Shown here one piece after another: positions 46,901-59,900 of a DNA stretch of 64,000 bases. The notes beneath the pieces are model-generated. The model was not told the DNA's origin. It did no database searches and saw only the letters and a list, made by a program, of their open reading frames with translations. Every line of letters begins with the position of its first letter. Position 1 is the first letter of the stretch. The position numbers and the translations under genes were made by a program. The DNA is from Nectonema munidae (lineage: Eukaryota; Nematomorpha; Nectonematoida; Nectonematidae): positions 682,001 through 746,000 of the forward strand of contig JAUIRK010000964.1 of assembly GCA_030549495.1 (NCBI GenBank). Direction: 5' to 3'.

Positions 46901-47964
46901 CCGCTACCAAAATCTCCGCTACCAAAATCTCCTCTAGCAAAATCTCCGCTACCAAAATCTCCTCTAACCAAAATCTCGGCTACAAAAATCTCCGCTACCA
47001 AAATCTCCGCTAACAAAATCTCCGCTACAAAAATCTCCGCTACAAAAATCTCCGCTACCAAAATCTCCGCTACCAAAATCTCCTCTAGCAAAATCTCCGC
47101 TACCAAAATCTCCGCTACCAAAATCTCCGCTATCAAAATCTCCTCTAACCAAAATCTCCGCTACAAAAATCTCCGCTACCAAAATCTCCGCTACCAAAAT
47201 CTCCGCTATCAAAATCTCCTCTAACCAAAATCTCCGCTACAAAAATCTCCGCTACCAAAATCTCTGCTACCAAAATCTCCTCTAGCAAAATCTCCGCTAC
47301 CAAAATCTCCGCTACCAAAATCTCCGCTATCAAAATCTCCTCTAACCAAAATCTCCGCTACAAAAATCTCCGCTATCAAAATCTGCGCTACCAAAATCTG
47401 CGCTACCAAAATCTCCGCTACCAAAATCTCCGCTACCAAAATCTCCGCTACCAAAATCTCCTCTAGCAAAATCTCCGCTACCAAAATCTCCGCTACCAAA
47501 ATCTCTTCTAACCAAAATCTCCGCTACCAAAATCTCCGCTACCAAAATCTCCGCTACCAAAATCTCCGCTACCAAAATCTCCGCTATCAAAATCTCCTCT
47601 AACCAAAATCTCCGCTACCAAAATCTGCGCTACCAAAATCTGCGCTACCAAAATCTGCGCTACCAAAATCTCTTCTAACCAAAATCTCCGCTACCAAAAT
47701 CTGCGCTAGCAAAATCTCCTCTAACCAAAATCTCCGCTACAAAAATCTCCGCTACCAAAATCTCCTCTAACCAAAATCTCCGCTACAAAAATCTCCGCTA
47801 CCAAAATCTCCGCTATCAAAATCTCCTCTAACCAAAATCTCCGCTACAAAATCTCCGCTACCAAAATCTCCGCTATCAAAATCTCCTCTAACCAAAATCT
47901 CCGCTACCAAAATCTGCGCTAGCAAAATCTCCTCTAACCAAAATCTCCGCTACAAAAATCTCCG

Positions 47965-50900
47965 CTACCAAAATCTCCTCTAACCAAAATCTCCGCTACA
48001 AAAATCTCCGCTACCAAAATCTCCGCTACCAAAATCTGCGCTACCAAAATCTCCTCTAGCAAAATCTCCTCTAACCAAAATCTCCGCTACAAAAATCTCC
48101 GCTACCAAAATCTCCGCTATCAAAATCTCCTCTAACCAAAATCTCCGCTACAAAAATCTCCGCTATCAAAATCTGCGCTACCAAAATCTGCGCTACCAAA
48201 ATCTCTTCTAACCAAAATCTCCGCTACAAAAATCTGCGCTACCAAAATCTGCGCTACCAAAATCTCTTCTAACCAAAATCTCCGCTACCAAAATCTCCGC
48301 TACCAAAATCTCTGCTACCAAAATCTCCGCTATCAAAATCTCCTCTAACCAAAATCTCCGCTACAAAAATCTCCGCTATCAAAATCTGCGCTACCAAAAT
48401 CTGCGCTACCAAAATCTCCTTCTAACCAAAATCTCCGCTACCAAAATCTCTGCTACCAAAATCTCCTCTAGCAAAATCTCCGCTACCAAAATCTGCGCTA
48501 CCAAAATCTGCGCTACCAAAATCTCTTCTAACCAAAATCTCCGCTACCAAAATCTCCTCTAGCAAAATCTCCGCTACCAAAATCTCCGCTATCAAAATCT
48601 CCTCTAACCAAAATCTCCGCTACCAAAATCTGCGCTACCAAAATCTCCGCTATCAAAATCTCCGCTAACCAAAATCTCCTCTAACCAAAATCTCCGCTAC
48701 AAAAATCTCCGCTATCAAAATCTGCGCTACCAAAATCTGCGCTACCAAAATCTCTTCTAACCAAAATCTCCGCTACCAAAATCTCTGCTACCAAAATCTC
48801 CGCTATCAAAATCTCCTCTAACCAAAATCTCCGCTACAAAAATCTCCGCTATCAAAATCTGCGCTACCAAAATCTGCGCTACCAAAATCTCTTCTAACCA
48901 AAATCTCCGCTACCAAAATCTCTGCTACCAAAATCTCCTCTAGCAAAATCTCCGCTACCAAAATCTGCGCTACCAAAATCTGCGCTACCAAAATCTGCGC
49001 TACCAAAATCTCTTCTAACCAAAATCTCTGCTACCAAAATCTCCTCTAGCAAAATCTCCGCTACCAAAATCTCCGCTACCAAAATCTCCGCTATCAAAAT
49101 CTCCTCTAACCAAAATCTCCGCTACAAAAATCTCCGCTATCAAAATCTGCGCTACCAAAATCTGCGCTACCAAAATCTCTTCTAACCAAAATCTCCGCTA
49201 CCAAAATCTCCGCTACCAAAATCTCCGCTACCAAAATCTCCTCTAGCAAAATCTCCGCTACCAAAATCTGCGCTACCAAAATCTCTTCTAACCAAAATCT
49301 CCGCTACCAAAATCTCCGCTACCAAAATCTCCGCTACAAAAATCTCCGCTACCAAAATCTCCGCTATCAAAATCTCCTCTAACCAAAATCTCCGCTACAA
49401 AAATCTCCGCTATCAAAATCTGCGCTACCAAAATCTGCGCTACCAAAATCTCTTCTAACCAAAATCTCCGCTACCAAAATCTCCGCTACCAAAATCTCTG
49501 CTACCAAAATCTCCTCTAGCAAAATCTCCGCTACCAAAATCTGCGCTACCAAAATCTCTTCTAACCAAAATCTCCGCTACCAAAATCTCCGCTACCAAAA
49601 TCTCTGCTACCAAAATCTCCGCTATCAAAATCTCCTCTAACCAAAATCTCCGCTACAAAAATCTCCGCTATCAAAATCTGCGCTACCAAAATCTGCGCTA
49701 CCAAAATCTCTTCTAACCAAAATCTCCGCTACCAAAATCTCTGCTACCAAAATCTCCTCTAGCAAAATCTCCGCTACAAAAATCTCCGCTATCAAAATCT
49801 GCGCTACCAAAATCTGCGCTACCAAAATCTCTTCTAACCAAAATCTCCGCTACCAAAATCTCTGCTACCAAAATCTCCTCTAGCAAAATCTCCGCTACAA
49901 AAATCTCCGCTATCAAAATCTGCGCTACCAAAATCTGCGCTACCAAAATCTCTTCTAACCAAAATCTCCGCTACCAAAATCTCTGCTACCAAAATCTCCT
50001 CTAGCAAAATCTCCTCTAACCAAAATCTCCGCTACAAAAATCTCCGCTACCAAAATCTCCGCTATCAAAATCTCCTCTAACCAAAATCTCCGCTACCAAA
50101 ATCTCCGCTACCAAAATCTCTGCTACCAAAATCTCCTCTAGCAAAATCTCCGCTACCAAAATCTCCGCTACCAAAATCTCCGCTATCAAAATCTCCTCTA
50201 ACCAAAATCTCCGCTACAAAAATCTCCGCTATCAAAATCTGCGCTACCAAAATCTGCGCTACCAAAATCTCTTCTAACCAAAATCTCCGCTACCAAAATC
50301 TCCGCTACCAAAATCTCCGCTACCAAAATCTCCTCTAGCAAAATCTCCGCTACCAAAATCTGCGCTACCAAAATCTCTTCTAACCAAAATCTCCGCTACC
50401 AAAATCTCCGCTACCAAAATCTCCGCTTCAAAAATCTCCGCTACCAAAATCTCCGCTATCAAAATCTCCTCTAACCAAAATCTCCGCTACAAAAATCTCC
50501 GCTATCAAAATCTGCGCTACCAAAATCTGCGCTACCAAAATCTCTTCTAACCAAAATCTCCGCTACCAAAATCTCCGCTACCAAAATCTCTGCTACCAAA
50601 ATCTCCTCTAGCAAAATCTCCGCTACCAAAATCTGCGCTACCAAAATCTCTTCTAACCAAAATCTCCGCTACCAAAATCTCCGCTACCAAAATCTCTGCT
50701 ACCAAAATCTCCGCTATCAAAATCTCCTCTAACCAAAATCTCCGCTACAAAAATCTCCGCTATCAAAATCTGCGCTACCAAAATCTGCGCTACCAAAATC
50801 TCTTCTAACCAAAATCTCCGCTACCAAAATCTCTGCTACCAAAATCTCCTCTAGCAAAATCTCCGCTACCAAAATCTGCGCTACCAAAATCTCTTCTAAC

Positions 50901-53900
50901 CAAAATCTCCGCTACCAAAATCTCCGCTATCAAAATCTCTGCTACCAAAATCTCCGCTATCAAAATCTCCTCTAACCAAAATCTCCGCTACAAAAATCTC
51001 CGCTATCAAAATCTGCGCTACCAAAATCTGCGCTACCAAAATCTCTTCTAACCAAAATCTCCGCTACCAAAATCTCCGCTATCAAAATCTCCGCTACCAA
51101 AATCTCCGCTAACAAAATCTCCTCTAACCAAAATCTCCGCTACCAAAATCTCCGCTACCAAAATCTCCGCTACCAAAATCTCCTCTAGCAAAATCTCCGC
51201 TACCAAAATCTGCGCTACCAAAATCTCTTCTAACCAAAATCTCCGCTACCAAAATCTCCGCTATCAAAATCTCCTCTAACCAAAATCTCCGCTACAAAAA
51301 TCTCGGGTATCAAAATCTGCGCTACCAAAATCTGCGCTACCAAAATCTCTTCTAACCAAAATCTCCGCTACCAAAATCTCTGCTACCAAAATCTCCTCTA
51401 GCAAAATCTCCGCTACCAAAATCTGCGCTACCAAAATCTCTTCTAACCAAAATCTCCGCTATCAAAATCTGCGCTACCAAAATCTCCGCTATCAAAATCT
51501 CCTCTAACCAAAATCTCCGCTACAAAAATCTCCGCTATCAAAATCTGCGCTACCAAAATCTGCGCTACCAAAATCTCTTCTAACCAAAATCTCCGCTACC
51601 AAAATCTCCGCTACCAAAATCTCCGCTACCAAAATCTCTGCTACCAAAATCTCCTCTAGCAAAATCTCCGCTACCAAAATCTCCGCTACCAAAATCTCCG
51701 CTATCAAAATCTCCTCTAACCAAAATCTCCTCTACCAAAATCTCCTCTACCAAAATCTCCGCTATCAAAATCTCCGCTACCAAAATCTCTGCTACCAAAA
51801 TCTCCTCTAACCAAAATCTACGCTACCAAAATCTCCGCTACCAAAATCTCCGCTACCAAAATCTCCGCTAACCAAAATCTCTGCTAACCAAAATCTCCGT
51901 TACCAAAATCTCTGCTACCAAAATCTCCGCTAACCAAAATCGCCTCTAACAAAAATCTCCGCTACCAAAATCTCTGCTAACCAAAATCTCCGTTACCAAA
52001 ATCTCTGCTACCAAAATCTCCGCTAACGAAAATCTCCGCTACCAAAATCTTTGTTAACGAAAATCTCTGCTACCAAAATCTCCGCTAACCAAAATCTCCG
52101 TTACCAAAATCTCCGCTAACCAAAATCTCCTCTACCAAAATCTCCTCTAGCAAAATCTCCGCTACCAAAATCTCCTCTACCAAAATCTCTGCTACCAAAA
52201 TCTCCTCTACCAAAATCTCCTCTATCAAAATCTCTGCTACCAAAATCTCCTCTAGCAAAATCTCCGCTACCAAAATCTCCGCTATCAAAATCTCCTCTAA
52301 CCAAAATCTCCGCTACAAAAATCTCCGCTACCAAAATCTCCGCTACCAAAATCTCTGCTACCAAAATCTCCTCTAACCAAAATCTCCTCTAACCAAAATC
52401 TCCGCTACCAAAATCTCCTCTAGCAAAATCTCCGCTACCAAAATCTCCTGTAGCAAAATCACCTCTAGCAAAATCTCCGCTACCAAAATCTCCGCTACCA
52501 AAATCTCCGCTAACCAAAATCTCTGCTAACCAAAATCTCCGTTACCAAAATCTCTGCTACCAAAATCTCCGCTAACCAAAATCGCCTCTAACCAAAATCT
52601 CCGCTACCAAAATCTCTGCTAACCAAAATCTCCGTTACCAAAATCTCTGCTACCAAAATCTCTGCTAACCAAAATCTCTGCTACCAAAATCTCCGCTAAC
52701 CAAAATCTCCGTTACCAAAATCTCCGCTAACCAAAATCTCCTCTACCAAAATCTCTGCTACCAAAATCTCCTTTACCAAAATCTCCTCTAGCAAAATCTC
52801 CGCTACCAAAATCTCTGCTACCAAAATCTCCGCTAACAAAATCTCCTCTAGCAAAATAACCGCTACCAAAATCTCCTCTAGCAAAATCTCCGCTACCAAA
52901 ATCTCCGCTATCAAAATCTCTGCTACCAAAATCTCCTCTAACCAAAATCTCCGCTACCAAAATCTCCGCTAACCAAAATCTCCGCTAACCAAAATCTCCG
53001 CTACCAAAATCTCCTCTAACCAAAATCTCCGCTACCAAAATCTCCTCTAACCAAAATCTCCGTTACCAAAATCTCTGCTACCAAAATCTCCGCTAACCAA
53101 AATCTCCGTTACCAAAATCTCTGCTACCAAAATCTCCGCTAACCAAAATCTCCGCTACCAAAATCTCTGCTAACCAAAATCTCCGTTACCAAAATCTCTG
53201 CTACCAAAATCTCCGCTACCAAAATCTCTGCTAACCAAAATCTACTCTACCAAAATCTCCGCTAACCAAAATCTCTGCTACCAAAATCTCCTCTACCAAA
53301 ATCTCCTCTACCAAAATCTCTGCTACCAAAATCTCCGCTACCAAAATCTCCTCTACCAAAATCTCTGCTACCAAAATCTCCTCTACCAAAATCTCCTCTA
53401 GCAAAATCTCCGCTATCAAAATCTCCGCTACCAAAATCTCCTCTAGCAAAATCTCCGCTACCAAAATCTCCGCTACCAAAATCTCCGCTATCAAAATCTC
53501 TGCTACCAAAATCTCCTCTAACCAAAATCTCCGCTACCAAAATCTCCGCTATCAAAATCTCTGCTACCAAAATCTCCTCTAACCAAAATCTCTGCTACCA
53601 AAATCTCCTCTAACCAAAATCTCCGCTACCAAAATCTCCTCTAGCAAAATCTCGGCTACCAAAATCTGCGCTACCAAAATCTGCGCTATCAAAATCTCCT
53701 CTAACCAAAATCTCCGCTACAAAAATCTCCTCTAGCAAAATCTCCTCTAGCAAAATCTCCGCTACCAAAATCTGCGCTACCAAAATCTGCGCTATCAAAA
53801 TCTCTGCTACCAAAATCTCCTCTAGCAAAATCTCCGCTATCCGCTACCAAAATCTCCTCTAGCAAAATCTCCGCTAGCAAAATCTCTGCTAACCAAAATC

Positions 53901-56900
53901 TCTGCTACCAAAATCTCCGCTACCAAAATCTCCGCTACCAAAATCTCTGCTAACAAAATTCCGCTAACCAAAATCCCTCTAACCAAAATTCCGCTACAAA
54001 ATTCTGTACCAAAATTCCGCTAAAAATCTCCGCTACAAAATCTGCTACCAAAATCTCCTCTACCAAAATCTCAGCTACCAAAATCTCCTCTAGCAAAATC
54101 TCCTCTACCAAAATCTCCGCTACCAAAATCTCCTCTACCAAAATCTCTGCTACCAAAATCTCCTCTACAAAAATCTCCTCTAGCAAAATCTCCGCTACCA
54201 AAATCTCCTCTAGCAAAATCTCCGCTACCAAAATCTCCGCTACCAAAATCTCCGCTATCAAAATTACCAAAATCTCCTCTAACCAAAATCTCCGCTACCA
54301 AAATCTCCGCTACCAAAATCTCCGCTACCAAAATCTCCTCTACCAAAATCTCCTCTACCAAAATCTCCGTACCAAAATCTTGCTACCAAAATCTCCGCTA
54401 ACAAAATCTCCGCTACCAAAATCTCCGCTAACCAAAATCTCCTCTAACCAAAATCTCCGCTACCAAAATCTCCGCTACCAAAATCTCCGCTACCAAAATC
54501 TCCTCTATCAAAATCTCCGCTATCAAAATCTCCGCTACCAAAATCTCCGCTAGCAAAATCTCCTCTACCAAAATCTCCTCTACCAAAATCTCCGCTACCA
54601 AAATCTCCGCTACCAAAATCTCCGCTACCAAAATCTCCTCTAACCAAAATCTCCGCTACCAAAATCTCCGCTACCCAAAATCTCTGCTAACCAAAATCTC
54701 CGTCTACCAAAATCTCCGCTATCAAAATCTCCGCTAACCAAAATCTTAACAAAAATCTCCGCTACCAAAATCTCCGCTAACCAAAATCTCCGCTACCAAA
54801 ATCTGCGCTACCAAAATCTCCGCTACCCAAAATCTCCGCTACCAAAATCTCCGCTAACCAAAATCTCCTGCTACCAAAATCTCCGCTAACCAAAATCTCC
54901 GCTACCAAAATCTCCGCTAACCAAAATCTCCGCTACCAAAATCTCCGCTACCAAAATCTCCGCTACCAAAATCTCCGCTATCAAAATCTCCTGCTACCAA
55001 AATCTCCGCTACCAAAATCTCCTCTAACCAAAATCTCCGCTACCAAAATCTCCTCTACCAAATTCCACAAAATCTCCTGTACCAAAATCCCTCTAGCAAA
55101 ATCTCCGCTACCAAAATCCCTCTACCAAAATCTCCGCTATCAAATCTCCATTACCAAAATCTCCATTACCAAAATCTCCGCTACCAAAATCTCGCTACCA
55201 AAATCTCCGCTACCAAAATCTCCGCTACCAAAATCTCCGCTATCAAAATCTCCGCTATCAAAATCTCCGCTACCAAAATATCTGCTAACAAAATCTCTTC
55301 TACCAAAATCTCCGCTACCAAAATCTCCTCTAACCAAAATCTCCGCTACAAAAATCTCCGCTACCAAAATCTCCGCTACCAAAATTTGCGCTACCAAAAT
55401 CTCCTCTAGCAAAATCTCCTCTAACCAAAATCTCCGCTACAAAAATCTCCGCTACCAAAATCTCCGCTATCAAAATCTCCTCTAACCAAAATCTCCGCTA
55501 CAAAAATCTCCGCTATCAAAATCTGCGCTACCAAAATCTGCGCTACCAAAATCTCTTCTAACCAAAATCTCCGCTACAAAAATCTGCGCTACCAAAATCT
55601 GCGCTACCAAAATCTCTTCTAACCAAAATCTCCGCTACCAAAATCTCCGCTACCAAAATCTCTGCTACCAAAATCTCCGCTATCAAAATCTCCTCTAACC
55701 AAAATCTCCGCTACAAAAATCTCCGCTATCAAAATCTGCGCTACCAAAATCTGCGCTACCAAAATCCCTTCTAACCAAAATCTCCGCTACCAAAATCTCT
55801 GCTACCAAAATCTCCTCTAGCAAAATCTCCGCTACCAAAATCTGCGCTACCAAAATCTGCGCTACCAAAATCTCTTCTAACCAAAATCTCCGCTACCAAA
55901 ATCTCCTCTAGCAAAATCTCCGCTACCAAAATCTCCGCTACCAAAATCTCCGCTATCAAAATCTCCTCTAACCAAAATCTCCGCTACCAAAATCTGCGCT
56001 ACCAAAATCTCCGCTATCAAAATCTCCTCTAACCAAAATCTCCGCTACAAAAATCTCCGCTATCAAAATCTGCGCTACCAAAATCTGCGCTACCAAAATC
56101 TCTTCTAACCAAAATCTCCGCTACCAAAATCTCCGCTACCAAAATCTCTGCTACCAAAATCTCCTCTAGCAAAATCTCCGCTACCAAAATCTGCGCTACC
56201 AAAATCTCTTCTAACCAAAATCTCCGCTACCAAAATCTCTGCTACCAAAATCTCCGCTATCAAAATCTCCTCTAACCAAAATCTCCGCTACAAAAATCTC
56301 CGCTATCAAAATCTGCGCTACCAAAATCTGCGCTACCAAAATCTCTTCTAACCAAAATCTCCGCTACCAAAATCTCTGCTACCAAAATCTCCTCTAGCAA
56401 AATCTCCGCTACCAAAATCTGCGCTACCAAAATCTGCGCTACCAAAATCTGCGCTACCAAAATCTCTTCTAACCAAAATCTCTGCTACCAAAATCTCCTC
56501 TAGCAAAATCTCCGCTACCAAAATCTCCGCTACCAAAATCTCCGCTATCAAAATCTCCTCTAACCAAAATCTCCGCTACAAAAATCTCCGCTATCAAAAT
56601 CTGCGCTACCAAAATCTGCGCTACCAAAATCTCTTCTAACCAAAATCTCCGCTACCAAAATCTCCGCTACCAAAATCTCCGCTACCAAAATCTCCTCTAG
56701 AAATCTCCGCTACCAAAATCTGCGCTACCAAAATCTCTTCTAACCAAAATCTCCGCTACCAAAATCTCCGCTACCAAAATCTCCGCTACAAAAATCTCCG
56801 CTACCAAAATCTCCGCTATCAAAATCTCCTCTAACCAAAATCTCCGCTACAAAAATCTCCGCTATCAAAATCTGCGCTACCAAAATCTGCGCTACCAAAA

Positions 56901-59900
56901 TCTCTTCTAACCAAAATCTCCGCTACCAAAATCTCCGCTACCAAAATCTCTGCTACCAAAATCTCCTCTAGCAAAATCTCCGCTACCAAAATCTGCGCTA
57001 CCAAAATCTCTTCTAACCAAAATCTCCGCTACCAAAATCTCCGCTACCAAAATCTCTGCTACCAAAATCTCCGCTATCAAAATCTCCTCTAACCAAAATC
57101 TCCGCTACAAAAATCTCCGCTATCAAAATCTGCGCTACCAAAATCTGCGCTACCAAAATCTCTTCTAACCAAAATCTCCGCTACCAAAATCTCTGCTACC
57201 AAAATCTCCTCTAGCAAAATCTCCGCTACAAAAATCTCCGCTATCAAAATCTGCGCTACCAAAATCTGCGCTACCAAAATCTCTTCTAACCAAAATCTCC
57301 GCTACCAAAATCTCTGCTACCAAAATCTCCTCTAGCAAAATCTCCGCTACAAAAATCTCCGCTATCAAAATCTGCGCTACCAAAATCTGCGCTACCAAAA
57401 TCTCTTCTAACCAAAATCTCCGCTACCAAAATCTCTGCTACCAAAATCTCCTCTAGCAAAATCTCCTCTAACCAAAATCTCCGCTACAAAAATCTCCGCT
57501 ACCAAAATCTCCGCTATCAAAATCTCCTCTAACCAAAATCTCCGCTACCAAAATCTCCGCTACCAAAATCTCTGCTACCAAAATCTCCTCTAGCAAAATC
57601 TCCGCTACCAAAATCTCCGCTACCAAAATCTCCGCTATCAAAATCTCCTCTAACCAAAATCTCCGCTACAAAAATCTCCGCTATCAAAATCTGCGCTACC
57701 AAAATCTGCGCTACCAAAATCTCTTCTAACCAAAATCTCCGCTACCAAAATCTCCGCTACCAAAATCTCCGCTACCAAAATCTCCTCTAGCAAAATCTCC
57801 GCTACCAAAATCTGCGCTACCAAAATCTCTTCTAACCAAAATCTCCGCTACCAAAATCTCCGCTACCAAAATCTCCGCTACAAAAATCTCCGCTACCAAA
57901 ATCTCCGCTATCAAAATCTCCTCTAACCAAAATCTCCGCTACAAAAATCTCCGCTATCAAAATCTGCGCTACCAAAATCTCTTCTAACCAAAATCTCCGC
58001 TACCAAAATCTCCGCTACCAAAATCTCTGCTACCAAAATCTCCTCTAGCAAAATCTCCGCTACCAAAATCTGCGCTACCAAAATCTCTTCTAACCAAAAT
58101 CTCCGCTACCAAAATCTCCGCTACCAAAATCTCTGCTACCAAAATCTCCGCTATCAAAATCTCCTCTAACCAAAATCTCCGCTACAAAAATCTCCGCTAT
58201 CAAAATCTGCGCTACCAAAATCTGCGCTACCAAAATCTCTTCTAACCAAAATCTCCGCTACCAAAATCTCTGCTACCAAAATCTCCTCTAGCAAAATCTC
58301 CGCTACCAAAATCTGCGCTACCAAAATCTCTTCTAACCAAAATCTCCGCTACCAAAATCTCCGCTATCAAAATCTCTGCTACCAAAATCTCCGCTATCAA
58401 AATCTCCTCTAACCAAAATCTCCGCTACAAAAATCTCCGCTATCAAAATCTGCGCTACCAAAATCTGCGCTACCAAAATCTCTTCTAACCAAAATCTCCG
58501 CTACCAAAATCTCCGCTATCAAAATCTCCGCTACCAAAATCTCCGCTAACAAAATCTCCTCTAACCAAAATCTCCGCTACCAAAATCTCCGCTACCAAAA
58601 TCTCCGCTACCAAAATCTCCTCTAGCAAAATCTCCGCTACCAAAATCTGCGCTACCAAAATCTCTTCTAACCAAAATCTCCGCTACCAAAATCTCCGCTA
58701 TCAAAATCTCCTCTAACCAAAATCTCCGCTACAAAAATCTCGGGTATCAAAATCTGCGCTACCAAAATCTGCGCTACCAAAATCTCTTCTAACCAAAATC
58801 TCCGCTACCAAAATCTCTGCTACCAAAATCTCCTCTAGCAAAATCTCCGCTACCAAAATCTGCGCTACCAAAATCTCTTCTAACCAAAATCTCCGCTATC
58901 AAAATCTGCGCTACCAAAATCTCCGCTATCAAAATCTCCTCTAACCAAAATCTCCGCTACAAAAATCTCCGCTATCAAAATCTGCGCTACCAAAATCTGC
59001 GCTACCAAAATCTCTTCTAACCAAAATCTCCGCTACCAAAATCTCCGCTACCAAAATCTCCGCTACCAAAATCTCTGCTACCAAAATCTCCTCTAGCAAA
59101 ATCTCCGCTACCAAAATCTCCGCTACCAAAATCTCCGCTATCAAAATCTCCTCTAACCAAAATCTCCTCTACCAAAATCTCCTCTACCAAAATCTCCGCT
59201 ATCAAAATCTCCGCTACCAAAATCTCTGCTACCAAAATCTCCTCTAACCAAAATCTACGCTACCAAAATCTCCGCTACCAAAATCTCCGCTACCAAAATC
59301 TCCGCTAACCAAAATCTCTGCTAACCAAAATCTCCGTTACCAAAATCTCTGCTACCAAAATCTCCGCTAACCAAAATCGCCTCTAACAAAAATCTCCGCT
59401 ACCAAAATCTCTGCTAACCAAAATCTCCGTTACCAAAATCTCTGCTACCAAAATCTCCGCTAACGAAAATCTCCGCTACCAAAATCTTTGTTAACGAAAA
59501 TCTCTGCTACCAAAATCTCCGCTAACCAAAATCTCCGTTACCAAAATCTCCGCTAACCAAAATCTCCTCTACCAAAATCTCCTCTAGCAAAATCTCGCTA
59601 CCAAAATCTCCTCTACCAAAATCTCTGCTACCAAAATCTCCTCTACCAAAATCTCCTCTATCAAAATCTCTGCTACCAAAATCTCCTCTAGCAAAATCTC
59701 CGCTACCAAAATCTCCGCTATCAAAATCTCCTCTAACCAAAATCTCCGCTACAAAAATCTCCGCTACCAAAATCTCCGCTACCAAAATCTCTGCTACCAA
59801 AATCTCCTCTAACCAAAATCTCCTCTAACCAAAATCTCCGCTACCAAAATCTCCTCTAGCAAAATCTCCGCTACCAAAATCTCCTGTAGCAAAATCACCT

